From Rhodococcus jostii RHA1 (lineage in GTDB: Bacteria; Actinomycetota; Actinomycetes; Mycobacteriales; Mycobacteriaceae), in contig NC_008268.1 of assembly GCF_000014565.1 (NCBI RefSeq), positions 5,584,501 to 5,648,500 on the forward strand: 64,000 bases of DNA. The letters are read 5' to 3'. The notes under the pieces were generated by a model, which had not been told where the DNA came from, searched no databases, and saw only the letters and a list, made by a program, of their open reading frames with translations. The translations under genes were made by a program, and so were the position numbers. Shown piece by piece: positions 45,046 through 54,146 of this stretch. Each line of letters opens with the position of its first letter. Positions within the stretch are counted from its first letter, which is position 1.

Positions 45046-46581
45046 TCATGCGCGACCGGCGCGGAGCCGTTCGGCGACCTCGATGGCGTCACCTTCGGGT
45101 GCGGTGGAGTCGGCGCCCGGCTTCGCGATCACCAGGTAGAGGAACCCGGCGACGGTGATGATGGAGAACCCGATCAGCGCGATCCAGCGGTCGACGAACG
45201 GAAGGCCCTCGTCGCCGCTGGGGCGGGCCAGGATGATCATGGCGATGATGCCGTAGACCAGGGCAGCGATGTTGACGGCGACGCCCAGTTTGCCCAGGGT
45301 CCACGGTCCGCCCGGCTTCCAGCCCTTGAACCGCATCCGCAGCGCGGCCAGGACCACCATCTGGAAGGCAAAGTAGGCGGCGATGACCTGGAACGCGGCG
45401 ATCCGGAACAGGGAGTCGGGGAAGAAGTAGACGAAGACCGTGAGCAGCACCGGCGCGACGTTGATACCCAGCAGTGCGTTGACCGGGATGTGGCTCGAGG
45501 AGGTGCGGGCGAAGAAGTGGCTGCCGGGGAACATGTCGTCGCGGGCGAACGAGTACACCAGCCGGCTGACGGCCGTCTGCTGGCCCATGACACCGGCCAG
45601 GAAGGAGGTCAGTGCGATGACGAGGAACGCCTTGGAACCGACCGTGCCGAGGCTGCCCTGCAGGATCGTCGGGATGGGGTTGGCGTCCTCCCCGGCCACG
45701 ACGGCGGCCAGATCCGGGCAGGCGAGGACGAATCCGGAGAAGGCGAGCAGGGCGGCACCGCCGCCGACGAGGACCGTCAACGCCATCGCCCGAGGAATGG
45801 CGCGGGCCGGATTGGGGGTCTCCTCGGCGACCTCGCCGCAGGCCTCGAAGCCGTAGAACATGTACAGGCCCACGAGTGATGCTCCGACGAAGGCGTAGAT
45901 GTAACTCTGCCCGCCTCCGGCGCCCATGGTGTCGAAGAAGACCGAGAAGGGCTGCTTGCGCTCGAAGATCAGCAGGTACAGGCCGATCGCGACGACGCCG
46001 ATGAGTTCTGCGGTCAGGCCGACGACGGAGATCCGGGCGAGGGTCTTGGTGCCGGTGAGGTTGAACAGCAGGCAGACGGTCAGCACCGACAGGGTGATGA
46101 CGAGTTTCTGCAGCCCGGTCGCCGAGACCGACGGCTCGTCCGCGGTGCCGAACAGCAAACTTGCGATGAAGTCGGAGCTGAACATGGCAGTGGTGGTGAT
46201 GCCGATGGTGATGGCACAGATGTAGACCCACGACATCAGCCAGGCGTACTGGCCGTTCCAGAGCCGGCGCGCCCATTGATACAGGCCGCCCGCGAGCGGA
46301 AACTGGGAGACGATCTCACCGAAGACCAGGGCGACCAGCAGTTGTCCGAACCCGACGATGAAGATCCAGAAGATCGCCGGGGGCCCGGCAGTGGAGATTC
46401 CCAGCGCGAAGATCGAGACCACGCCGACCATCGGGGACAGGTAGATGAAGCCGAGGGCGAAGTTCGCCCACAGGTTCATCTTGCGCTCGAATTTCGGTTC
46501 GTAACCGAGGGCGCGGAGATGCTCGTCATCTCCATGGGGGGCGACTTCGCGGCTGTTACCCGTATCGCGCGTCTCTAGCAT
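45046..46581 (-). CDS. APC-family amino acid/amine permease
   Basis: 511 residues, about twelve transmembrane helices. YEPKFERKMNLWANFALGFI is the usual cytoplasmic lead-in; GLYQWARRLWNGQYAWLMSW and FYGFEACGEVAEETPNPARA are conserved APC loops. It takes up an amino acid or related compound, probably the substrate of the neighbouring catabolic operon. ATG 46581 has GGAGG upstream. A GntR operator (46698) and a CAGTGA/TCACTG palindrome (46659) precede it. Confidence 0.92.
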   Translation of the reverse strand: MLETRDTGNSREVAPHGDDEHLRALGYEPKFERKMNLWANFALGFIYLSPMVGVVSIFALGISTAGPPAIFWIFIVGFGQLLVALVFGEIVSQFPLAGGLYQWARRLWNGQYAWLMSWVYICAITIGITTTAMFSSDFIASLLFGTADEPSVSATGLQKLVITLSVLTVCLLFNLTGTKTLARISVVGLTAELIGVVAIGLYLLIFERKQPFSVFFDTMGAGGGQSYIYAFVGASLVGLYMFYGFEACGEVAEETPNPARAIPRAMALTVLVGGGAALLAFSGFVLACPDLAAVVAGEDANPIPTILQGSLGTVGSKAFLVIALTSFLAGVMGQQTAVSRLVYSFARDDMFPGSHFFARTSSSHIPVNALLGINVAPVLLTVFVYFFPDSLFRIAAFQVIAAYFAFQMVVLAALRMRFKGWKPGGPWTLGKLGVAVNIAALVYGIIAMIILARPSGDEGLPFVDRWIALIGFSIITVAGFLYLVIAKPGADSTAPEGDAIEVAERLRAGRA

Positions 46582-46658
46582 GTTTCCTCCGGGGATGGGG
46601 ACTGACCGAGTGAATCGAAGATCGACGCAGTGTGCGGATCGACTTCAACTCGACCTCT

Positions 46659-46676
46659 CAGTGATGCATGTCACTG
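46659..46676. promoter_or_regulatory. Crp-like palindrome before the permease
   Basis: CAGTGA-TGCATG-TCACTG is a perfect 18-bp palindrome with the half-site spacing of a Crp/GlxR site (TGTGA-N6-TCACA), one base off in each arm. It lies 78 bases before the permease ATG, next to GntR operator 2. Confidence 0.45.
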
Positions 46677-46697
46677 TGCCATTAAGGTTAATTCACC

Positions 46698-46713
46698 TAG
46701 CCATTTTTGGCAA
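46698..46713. promoter_or_regulatory. GntR operator 2, before the permease
   Basis: TAGCC-ATTTTT-GGCAA, nearly identical to operator 3 at 53262. It lies 117 bases upstream of the permease start. Confidence 0.75.
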
Positions 46714-46761
46714 TGCTATCGGGGAAATGTTGTGGGGCGTCCTGGGACTGCTATAGCACGA

Positions 46762-46795
46762 GACTGCACGCCCCGAAATATGGGGGCGTGCAGTC
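46762..46795. terminator. terminator hairpin at the end of the catabolic operon
   Basis: GACTGCACGCCCC and GGGGCGTGCAGTC form a 13-bp perfect stem with an eight-base loop. It lies 27 bases past the end of the proline-racemase-family gene and separates that operon from the permease promoter. Confidence 0.75.
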
Positions 46796-46821
46796 GCGTT
46801 CGGCCTTTCGTGTGTGGTTGT

Positions 46822-47868
46822 TCAGAGCGCAGTGAGCCAGGTGTCGCCCAGGGTGTATCCGTTCGGGAAGGGATCGCTGGGGTCGAGCCCGAGCTGGGTG
46901 GTTCCGGTGATCCAGGCCCGTCCGGCGACGCTGGGGATGACCGCGCCGTACCCGCCGATGGTGGTCACGGACTCCACCCGGGAGTCGAATTTGGTGCCGA
47001 TCAGTGATTCGTGGACGAATCGCTCGCCGACGGCGAGTTCGCCGCGTGCGTGCAGGACCGCCACTCGTGCCGAGGTGCCGGTGCCGCACGGGGACCGGTC
47101 GATCCGGCCGGGGGAGACGACCACGGCGTTCTTCGACGTCAGATACTCGCCGTTCTCGTCGGTCTGCCGGGACAGCGGCCCGGTGAAGACCGTCTGGGTG
47201 ATGCCGGGGATCTGCGGGTTCTCGGGGTGCTTGACCTCGTACTGTTCGGCGCCGGCCTGCTTGATGCGCTGGCCGAGTTCGCAGAGGGCGCGGGCTTCGG
47301 AGGGTACGAGGTCGAAACCTGCTTCGGCGGCGTCGACGACGACGTAGGTCATTCCGCCGTAGGCGATGTCGACGGTGAGCTTGCCCAGATCCGGGACCTC
47401 CAGCGGCACCTGAGTGTGGTAGACGAAGGCCGGCTGGTTGGTCAGCCGAACGTTTTCGACCTTGCCGTCCTTACACTCGCACTGCACCTTGATCAGGCCG
47501 GCCGGGGACTCGAGGACCACTTCGGTGACCGGCTCGGACATCGGCAGCATCCCCGTCTCGAGCAGCACGGTCGCCACGCACATGGTGTTCGATCCCGACA
47601 TCGCCGGGTACTCCGTCGACTCGAGGATGACGTAACCCAGCGGGGCGTCGGGGTGGTTGGACGGCAGGATGATGTTGGCGTTCTGCACCGCGGCACCGCG
47701 CGGCTCGAACAGGATCAGCTGACGGATCTGATCGAGGTTCTCCTCGAGGTAGACGCGCTTGTCGAACATCGTCTGGCCGGGAACGTCGCCGATGCCCCCG
47801 ACGATGACGTTGCCGACCTCGCCTTCCGCGTGGCAGTTGACCACATTGAGTACGCGGCTGAATCGCAT
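46822..47868 (-). CDS. proline racemase-superfamily enzyme (4-hydroxyproline epimerase or 3-hydroxyproline dehydratase type)
   Basis: 348 residues. Opening VLNVVNCHAEGEVGNVIVGG, then the two catalytic loops. The first, normally MCGHGT, reads MSGSNT here, so Ser replaces the first catalytic Cys. The second is RSPCGTGTSARVAVLHARGE, with Cys kept. Ser/Cys members are known in this superfamily and act on hydroxyprolines rather than proline. It is the last gene of the operon starting with the GMC oxidoreductase; ATG 47868 lies 83 bases after the preceding gene. Confidence 0.88.
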   Translation of the reverse strand: MRFSRVLNVVNCHAEGEVGNVIVGGIGDVPGQTMFDKRVYLEENLDQIRQLILFEPRGAAVQNANIILPSNHPDAPLGYVILESTEYPAMSGSNTMCVATVLLETGMLPMSEPVTEVVLESPAGLIKVQCECKDGKVENVRLTNQPAFVYHTQVPLEVPDLGKLTVDIAYGGMTYVVVDAAEAGFDLVPSEARALCELGQRIKQAGAEQYEVKHPENPQIPGITQTVFTGPLSRQTDENGEYLTSKNAVVVSPGRIDRSPCGTGTSARVAVLHARGELAVGERFVHESLIGTKFDSRVESVTTIGGYGAVIPSVAGRAWITGTTQLGLDPSDPFPNGYTLGDTWLTAL

Positions 47869-47951
47869 TGTTCGCTCTCTTCTTTCGGCGCTACCGACGC
47901 GCGCTGAGGTTGTCTTTCGGGGTACCCACAGTGTCCGGTGGGCAGACGGAC

Positions 47952-49448
47952 TTACCGGTCACCGAAGATCGTCCGGTGCCAGTCCTTGTGGGCGACGCCG
48001 GTGATATCCGACATCACATGCTTGACGTTGGTGTACTCGTCGAGCGAGTAGGTCGACATGTCCTTGCCGTAACCGGACTGCTTGTATCCGCCGTGTGGCA
48101 TCTCGCTGATGATCGGGATGTGGTCGTTGACCCACACGCACCCGGCGGCGATATCGCGAGTAGCGCGTTGCGCCCGGTACAGGTCCCGGGTCCACGCCGA
48201 CGCGGCCAGACCGAACGGGGTGTCGTTGGCCAGAGCGATGCCCTCGTCGTCATTGTCGAAGGGGAGCACGACCAGGACCGGGCCGAAGATCTCCTGCTGC
48301 ACGATCTCGCTGTCCTGTGTGGCACCGACGACCAGGGTGGGCTCGTAGTAGAAGCCGTCGGCGAGGTCGCCACCCGGGATGTTCCCGCCCCGCACGATCG
48401 TGGCCCCACCGGCGCGGGCGCGGTCGACGAATCCGGCGACGTGCCCCTGCTGACGGCGCGAGACCAGCGGCCCCTGATCGGTGGACGGGTCGGTGGTGGG
48501 ACCGAGCCGGACGGTGTCCATCACGGCAGCGACGCCGTCGACGAAACGGTCGAACAGTGGGCGCTGCACGTAGGCGCGGGTCGCGGCGGTGCAGTCCTGG
48601 CCGGTGTTGATCAGCGACGCGGCGACCGCCCCCTGAATGGCGGCGTCGACGTCGGCGTCGTCGAAGACGACGAACGGGGCCTTGCCGCCCAGTTCCAGGT
48701 GCAGCCGTTTGCCGGCCGCGGCGGCGGCGATGCCGTGTCCGACCGGTGTGGAGCCGGTGAACGAGACCATGCTGATGTCGCGATGGGTCACCAGTGCGTT
48801 GCCGGCGGTGGTGCCCTTGCCGGTGATCACGTTGATCACCCCGTCCGGGATCCCGGCGCGGGTGGCGGCCTCGGCGAACAGCAACGAGGTGAGCGGGGTG
48901 ATCTCGGCGGGTTTGAGGACGATGGTGTTACCGGCGGCCACCGCGGGCAGGATCTTCCACGCGGCCATCTGCAGCGGGTAGTTCCACGGGGCGATCGAGC
49001 CGACGACACCGATCGGTTCGCGGCGGATGCTCGAGGTGTGATCGCCCGAGTACTCGCCCGAGGCCTTGCCTTCGAGGTTGCGTGCCGCGCCGGCGAAGAA
49101 GGCGACGTTGTCGATGCTGCCCGGCACGTCGAACTCGGTGGTCAGCTTGATCGGCTTACCCGCCTGCGCCGACTCGACGGTCGCGAGCTGATCGGCGATC
49201 GCCTCCAGTTCCCTGGCCCACCGGGTCATCACCTCGCAGCGGTGGGCCGGGGTGGCGCCGGCCCATTCCGGTAGGGCGCCGGCGGCCGCGGTGACGGCGT
49301 CGTCGACGTCCTCGGTCGAGGCCAGGGGGCCGGTGACGACGGTCCGACCGGTGGACGGGTCGAGCACGTCGAACGTGTCGGCGGACTTGCCGTCTCGGTA
49401 ACGGCCACCGATGTACTGCGCGGGGCGGTCCCAGATATGTTGCGCCAC
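47952..49448 (-). CDS. aldehyde dehydrogenase (aminoaldehyde type)
   Basis: 498 residues. GSIAPWNYPLQMAAWKILPA, SFTGSTPVGHGIAAAAAGKR, catalytic Glu in LELGGKAPF and catalytic Cys in INTGQDCTAATRAYVQ; that last loop resembles aminobutyraldehyde dehydrogenases. GTG 49448 lies ten bases after AAGGA. It is one of two tandem, clearly different ALDH genes of the operon; one of them could oxidise 2-oxoglutarate semialdehyde, the end step of hydroxyproline breakdown. Confidence 0.92.
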   Translation of the reverse strand: MAQHIWDRPAQYIGGRYRDGKSADTFDVLDPSTGRTVVTGPLASTEDVDDAVTAAAGALPEWAGATPAHRCEVMTRWARELEAIADQLATVESAQAGKPIKLTTEFDVPGSIDNVAFFAGAARNLEGKASGEYSGDHTSSIRREPIGVVGSIAPWNYPLQMAAWKILPAVAAGNTIVLKPAEITPLTSLLFAEAATRAGIPDGVINVITGKGTTAGNALVTHRDISMVSFTGSTPVGHGIAAAAAGKRLHLELGGKAPFVVFDDADVDAAIQGAVAASLINTGQDCTAATRAYVQRPLFDRFVDGVAAVMDTVRLGPTTDPSTDQGPLVSRRQQGHVAGFVDRARAGGATIVRGGNIPGGDLADGFYYEPTLVVGATQDSEIVQQEIFGPVLVVLPFDNDDEGIALANDTPFGLAASAWTRDLYRAQRATRDIAAGCVWVNDHIPIISEMPHGGYKQSGYGKDMSTYSLDEYTNVKHVMSDITGVAHKDWHRTIFGDR

Positions 49449-49539
49449 AGTGATTCCTTCGTTCTTCCGACCTGCCCGGGCGGCGTGACGCCGCCCGGAA
49501 AAGGGGAGGGTTGGTGGGGTCGAGGTCGCGGCGGGCCGG

Positions 49540-51021
49540 TTAGCGGATGTCCACCATGACGTGCTTGAGGCGGGTGTACTCGAGCAGTCCGGCCTCGGCG
49601 TTCTCGGTGCCGATGCCCGAGGCCCCGAATCCGCTGACGGGCAGGTCCGCGGCGAAGACCAGGTGGTTGTTGACCCACACGGTGCCGAAGTTCAAGGCGT
49701 TCTGGACGCGGGTGGCAGTACCGACGTTGCTGGTGAACAACGACGACGCCAGCCCGTACCGGGTGCCGTTGGCCAGCGCGATCGCCTGCTCTTCGGTCTC
49801 GAAGGTCTGCACGGTGAACACCGGGCCGAAGATCTCCTCCTGGACCAGTTCTTCGTCGTCGGCGACTCCGACGACGATCGTCGGCGGGAAGAAGAACCCG
49901 TCACCCTCACAGCTCTCGCCGCCGGACACCACGCGGGCGCCGGTGCTGCGGCCGGTTATCTTGGCGAGCACCCGGTCGCGCTGCTGAGCCGAGTTCATCG
50001 GTCCCACCGTGGTGGTGGGATCGAGGACGTCACCGAGTTTCTCCCGGCTGCACCGCTCCTTCAGTCCGTCGACGAACGCGTCCAGCAGGCACGCGTGCAC
50101 GATGACCCGGCTTGCGGACATGCACTCCTGACCGGTGTTGTACAGCCCACCGGTCGCGATCGCATCGAGCGCGGATTCGAGGTCGGCGTCGCCGAACACG
50201 ATGACCGGGGAGTTGCCGCCGAGCTCCATGATGGCCTTCTTGACGCCGTCGGCGGCCGCGATGCCGACCTTGCGCCCGGTGTCGATGGATCCGGTGAAGG
50301 AGACCACGTCGACCTTCGGGTGCCGGGCCAGTGCGTCACCGGCGACGGCGCCGGTGCCGAAAACCACGTTGAACACCCCGTCCGGGAGCACCCGGGCGAC
50401 GATCTCGGCGAGCCACGCCGTCGAGTACGGAGTGGTCTCGGCGGGCTTGAGGACGTATGTGTTGCCGGTGGCCAGCGCGGGGAACACCTTCGCGACCGCC
50501 TGCAGCAGCGGGTAGTTCCACGGCGTGATGCCTGCGGCGACACCGATCGGTTCGCGGCGCATGATCGAGGAGACGCCCGCGAGGTAGTCGCCGCTGGAGG
50601 GAGCCGGCAGGGTGCGGGCGGCGCCGGCGAAGAACCGCATCGCGTCGATCACCCCGGGCAGTTCCTCGTCCCGGACCGCGGTGATCGGCTTGCCCGCATC
50701 GACGGCCTCGACGATCGAGATCTCCGCGAGAAGTTCCTCGGTCATGGTGGCGATGTCGAGCAGGAATTTCGAGCGGGCGGCGGGGGTGAGGGCCGCCCAT
50801 CCGGGCTGCGCGGCGCGGGCGGCGGCCACCGCTGCATCGACGTCGGCAGTGGAGGAAGCCGGGACCGTTCCGATCTCACGTCCGGTGGACGGGTCGAGCA
50901 CCGTGATGATCTCCGGCGAGTTCGACGGGGTCCAGCGGCCGTTGATGAAGTTGCCGGTCACTCGTCCGGCGAGCCTGTGGAGAACCGAACGCTGGTCGGA
51001 TCCGATCGTGGAGAGGGTCAT
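49540..51021 (-). CDS. aldehyde dehydrogenase (betaine/aminoaldehyde type)
   Basis: 493 residues. [55 protein letters not shown], Glu in [12 protein letters not shown] and Cys in [18 protein letters not shown] 51021 follows AAAGGA. It lies between the small-subunit gene (47 bases away) and the second aldehyde dehydrogenase (91 bases). Only about half of its residues appear to match the second copy, so this is an old duplication or two recruitments rather than a recent repeat. Confidence 0.92.
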   Translation of the reverse strand: MTLSTIGSDQRSVLHRLAGRVTGNFINGRWTPSNSPEIITVLDPSTGREIGTVPASSTADVDAAVAAARAAQPGWAALTPAARSKFLLDIATMTEELLAEISIVEAVDAGKPITAVRDEELPGVIDAMRFFAGAARTLPAPSSGDYLAGVSSIMRREPIGVAAGITPWNYPLLQAVAKVFPALATGNTYVLKPAETTPYSTAWLAEIVARVLPDGVFNVVFGTGAVAGDALARHPKVDVVSFTGSIDTGRKVGIAAADGVKKAIMELGGNSPVIVFGDADLESALDAIATGGLYNTGQECMSASRVIVHACLLDAFVDGLKERCSREKLGDVLDPTTTVGPMNSAQQRDRVLAKITGRSTGARVVSGGESCEGDGFFFPPTIVVGVADDEELVQEEIFGPVFTVQTFETEEQAIALANGTRYGLASSLFTSNVGTATRVQNALNFGTVWVNNHLVFAADLPVSGFGASGIGTENAEAGLLEYTRLKHVMVDIR

Positions 51022-51067
51022 GGGTGGAGTCCTTTGCTGTGAGGCAGGTGTGATGGGTGACGGGGGG

Positions 51068-51493
51068 CTATCGAGGTGTCGGCCGGTAGGAGCCGGGATA
51101 GTTCATCGCTGCCTCGAAGATCTCGTCGGAGAGTTCCTCGGCGGCTTCTTCGAGTCGGGGCGGGTTGCGATGCTGACCGGGGTAACCGATCAGCCCACGT
51201 ACCTCGGGGACGAGGTAGTAGGCGCCACTGACCGCGGTGGCCACCACGTCGAACCGCGCCCGGTCGCTCTCGTGCAGGTCGACGACTGCCGGTTCGAGGT
51301 CGGAGGCCGTCGCCAGCAGTGCCAGCTCCGCCTGCAGCGCACCGACCAGGTCCGTGCGTGCCGTGAGTGCTCGCTCGAGCCAGATGCCCTCGGGGTCGGC
51401 GTCGCGGAGGCTGGGCCGGGTCGTCGTGGCGGGAATGAGGACGTCGGCGATGCGCCAGAGCGTCTGCCGTTCCTGCTCGCTCAGGTGGGTCAT
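51068..51493 (-). CDS. gluconate 2-dehydrogenase subunit 3-like small subunit
   Basis: 141 residues: LSEQERQTLWRIADVLIPAT is the typical opening, and GAYYLVPEVRGLIGYPGQHR the typical C-terminal motif. These small proteins accompany GMC-type FAD subunits and are needed for their folding or activity. No Tat or Sec signal is visible, so the complex is probably cytoplasmic. ATG 51493 overlaps the GMC stop by four bases. Confidence 0.85.
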   Translation of the reverse strand: MTHLSEQERQTLWRIADVLIPATTTRPSLRDADPEGIWLERALTARTDLVGALQAELALLATASDLEPAVVDLHESDRARFDVVATAVSGAYYLVPEVRGLIGYPGQHRNPPRLEEAAEELSDEIFEAAMNYPGSYRPTPR

Positions 51494-53130
51494 TCGGAAA
51501 TCTCCTGCCAGCGTGCGTTGTTCGTGAGGTGTTCGGCTGCACGCAGCGCCAGTGCCGTGATGGTCGCGGTCGGGTTGACCGCACCCGAGGTGGGCATCAC
51601 GCTGCCGTCGACGATCGCCAGGTTCGGCACGTCGTGGGCGATGTTCCACTCGTCGACCACCGACGTGGCGGGATCGGCACCCATCGTGGCTGTGCCCAGC
51701 AGGTGGCCCGGCTGCTCCGGCCACAGGTCGGTCGCCACCGTGCGCACCGCTCCGGCGGCCTCGTGCGCCTCGACGGCGCGTTCGAGGTTGAACTGCAGGA
51801 GCTTCCTCGTGTTCTCCGACAACCGGTAGCGGACGCGCGGAGCCGGGATCCCGTTCGAGTCGGTGAGCGTCGGGTCGAGGTCGACGTGGTTGGTCTCCTC
51901 CGGCATGTCCTGCGAGTTGATGCCCCACTGCAGGCCCCGGCCCAGTGTTTCGTCCATGCGGTCGTGCACCGCAGGCCCCCACTTTTCGGCGAACGGGCGC
52001 CGATCGTGCAGCGACAGCGCGCGCAGCGGCCCACCGATAGGCATCACCTGCCACTTCGCGCCGCCGACGAAGCCGCGGGATGCGTCGGTCTCGTAGAATT
52101 CGAGCGAGTGAATGGCCTGTCCGGCCGGCCCCAGCCAGCTGTCGAGCGGCTCGTCGTAGATGCCGGTGACCTCGGCGTTCGGGTGGAGCATCAGCCGCTT
52201 GCCGACCAGACCGGACGAGTTCGCCAGCCCGTTCGGGGCGCCGCCGTGCGCGGAGAGCAGCAGCAGGCGTGGGGTGCCGATGCCGTTCGCGGCCACGACG
52301 ACCAACCGGGCCTTCTGCCGGTATTCGCGTCCGGCGGCGTCGACGTAGACGGCGCCGTCCGCGCGGCCCTTGGCGTCAACGGTGATCGTGCTGACCCGCG
52401 CGCCGGTGATCAGCCGGGCGCCGTGCCGGATGGCGGTCGGCCAGTGGGTGAGGTCGAAGGATGACTTCGCTCCCTCCGGACAACCGGTCTCGCAGGTGCC
52501 CCACCGGGCACATCGCGCGAACTCACCATGCTTCTGGGAGGCAATCGCGTTGGGGGAGGGCCACCAGTGCCAGCCCAGCTTGTTCATTCCGCGGGCCGCG
52601 ATCCGCCCGATCCGGCCGATCGGGTGCGGGGGCAGCGGGGGCACCATGCCGTCGGGGTACATCGGGTCTCCTTCGAGCCCGGCGAGGCCGACGGCGGCGT
52701 CCATCCGGTCGTAGTACGGGGCGAGGTCCTCGTACGTGATCGGCCAGTCGTCGGCGACACCGTTGAGGGTCTTGACCCGAAAGTCCGAGGGCAGCAGGCG
52801 CATCCAGTGCGCGCTGTAGATCAGTGTGCTGCCCCCGACGCCCGCGAACATCACTGGGGAGACGTCCGACTCGGACACGTTGGTCGGATAGTCGGTTGCG
52901 GTGCCGCGCACGTTCGGCTCGGGATACCACTGCTTCTGCGAAAGCAGCTCGAATTCCGGTTTGTCGCCAGGGAACTCGCTGTTGTCGACCCAGCGGCCCT
53001 GCTCCAGGCAGACCACCGAGAACCCGTGCCGGGCCATGTGTTCGGCCACGACGCCCCCGGAGGGGCCGGCGCCGATGATCAGGACGTCCGCCCGATCCGA
53101 AGGTGTAGGTGCCCCATCGCCGATTGTCAT
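51490..53130 (-). CDS. GMC-family FAD oxidoreductase (large subunit)
   Basis: 546 residues. FAD motif VLIIGAGPSGGVVAEHMARH near residue 20; GVGGSTLIYSAHWMRLLPSD; a cysteine cluster CARWGTCETGC as in gluconate-2-dehydrogenase-type FAD subunits; VVAANGIGTPRLLLLS; and the C-terminal GSVMPTSGAVNPTATITALA. It oxidises a hydroxyl or similar group, passing electrons to a carrier. ATG 53130 follows GGAGG by eleven bases; the open frame to 53199 lacks one. First gene of the operon, behind GntR operator 3. Confidence 0.9.
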   Translation of the reverse strand: MTIGDGAPTPSDRADVLIIGAGPSGGVVAEHMARHGFSVVCLEQGRWVDNSEFPGDKPEFELLSQKQWYPEPNVRGTATDYPTNVSESDVSPVMFAGVGGSTLIYSAHWMRLLPSDFRVKTLNGVADDWPITYEDLAPYYDRMDAAVGLAGLEGDPMYPDGMVPPLPPHPIGRIGRIAARGMNKLGWHWWPSPNAIASQKHGEFARCARWGTCETGCPEGAKSSFDLTHWPTAIRHGARLITGARVSTITVDAKGRADGAVYVDAAGREYRQKARLVVVAANGIGTPRLLLLSAHGGAPNGLANSSGLVGKRLMLHPNAEVTGIYDEPLDSWLGPAGQAIHSLEFYETDASRGFVGGAKWQVMPIGGPLRALSLHDRRPFAEKWGPAVHDRMDETLGRGLQWGINSQDMPEETNHVDLDPTLTDSNGIPAPRVRYRLSENTRKLLQFNLERAVEAHEAAGAVRTVATDLWPEQPGHLLGTATMGADPATSVVDEWNIAHDVPNLAIVDGSVMPTSGAVNPTATITALALRAAEHLTNNARWQEISE

Positions 53131-53261
53131 CGGGATATCTCCTCCCGGCCTCACGGCCTCGGGTGTACCGGAGCGAGGCGGCAACCGCAGGTCGCGCATT
53201 CGCTCGTCTGTTCACTCACGCGGCGCCGAGACGCCGATCACACCTAAGAGGATAATTAACT

Positions 53262-53277
53262 TGGCCATTTTTGGCAA
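53262..53277. promoter_or_regulatory. GntR operator 3, before the GMC-led operon
   Basis: TGGCC-ATTTTT-GGCAA inside CTTGGCCATTTTTGGCAAGG, 132 bases before the GMC start. GATAATTAA just beside it may be part of the promoter. Confidence 0.75.
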
Positions 53278-53289
53278 GGTAAATACAAC

Positions 53290-53321
53290 TGAGGCGGATG
53301 ATCGTGTGATCATCCGCCTCA
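53290..53321. terminator. terminator hairpin after the gntR gene
   Basis: TGAGGCGGATGATC, GTGT loop, GATCATCCGCCTCA: a perfect 14-bp stem, 22 bases past the gntR stop and just before the GMC operator. Confidence 0.8.
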
Positions 53322-53342
53322 GGGGGTAGGGAAGGGCGTGGG

Positions 53343-54131
53343 TCAGGGGACGCCGGCGGTGAGGAAGGCTGGAAGTTGCCGATGCGGTGTGCGCTGCAGA
53401 ACGTCTGCGACGATCCCCTCGAAGTGGCCGAGATGCCGGTACATCTCCTGTTCGATCTCGACGGGGTCGCCCCGCTTGAGGGCCGCCAGCGTCGCTTCGT
53501 GCAACTCCACCCCGCATTCGTAGTCTTCCGGGGTGCGCAGCATCATGTCGTGGACGGGCGCGAGCTCCTTTTCCAGCCCCTTCATCATCGCCTCGAGCGA
53601 CGGGTTGCCCGCGGCGCGCCAGATGGTCCGATGGAACAGCAGCTCGGCCTGCGCGGCCCGGCTGAGGTGATCCTTGTGCGCGCGCAGCAGATCGATCGAA
53701 TGCTGCATCAGCTGGTAGTGCTCGTCCGTGGCACGCACGGCGGCCAGCTGCGCCACGCGCGGTTCGAGGGTCTTGCGCGCCTCCAGGATGCGGAAGATCT
53801 CGTCCGCCTGGAGCGGGTCGGCCGCCGGCAAATTCTCGAGGCCCTCGGGAATCCAGATCGAGATCACCTCGGGATTGCCGTGCCGACCCGGGCGGCTCCT
53901 GAGGATGCCCGCCTCGACGAGCTTGGAGATCGCGCTACTGACCGTCGGACGCGAGACGTCCATCTGTGCGGCGAGCGCCCGCTCCCCGGGCAGGACATCG
54001 CCTTCGCGCAGCTCACCAGACTTGATGCGGTCGATGATCTGATGCATGACGTCGCCGCCCGCGCTACGGCTCCGTACCGGCCTGAAGTCCCTCACGATTG
54101 CCTCCTTGTACGTTGCCGTCCGCGTCTCCAT
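53343..54131 (-). CDS. GntR-family (FCD) regulator of the catabolic cluster
   Basis: 262 residues. Winged helix MHQIIDRIKSGELREGDVLP, ALAAQMDVSRPTVSSAISKL and VEAGILRSRPGRHGNP; then an FCD domain (IFRILEARKTLEPRVAQLAA; ELLFHRTIWRAAGNPSLEAM). FCD proteins typically sense organic or amino acids. ATG 54131 is chosen; the longer frame to 54167 would pass through its own operator. Four matching palindromes before this gene, the GMC operon, the permease and the DapA-family gene make it the local regulator of all four units. Confidence 0.9.
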   Translation of the reverse strand: METRTATYKEAIVRDFRPVRSRSAGGDVMHQIIDRIKSGELREGDVLPGERALAAQMDVSRPTVSSAISKLVEAGILRSRPGRHGNPEVISIWIPEGLENLPAADPLQADEIFRILEARKTLEPRVAQLAAVRATDEHYQLMQHSIDLLRAHKDHLSRAAQAELLFHRTIWRAAGNPSLEAMMKGLEKELAPVHDMMLRTPEDYECGVELHEATLAALKRGDPVEIEQEMYRHLGHFEGIVADVLQRTPHRQLPAFLTAGVP

Positions 54132-54146
54132 TGTAATGTAAGACAT

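Noticed and set aside
44962..45879. 305-codon open frame on the plus strand
   Set aside because: Antisense to the APC permease gene, highly acidic and polar, no homology pattern.
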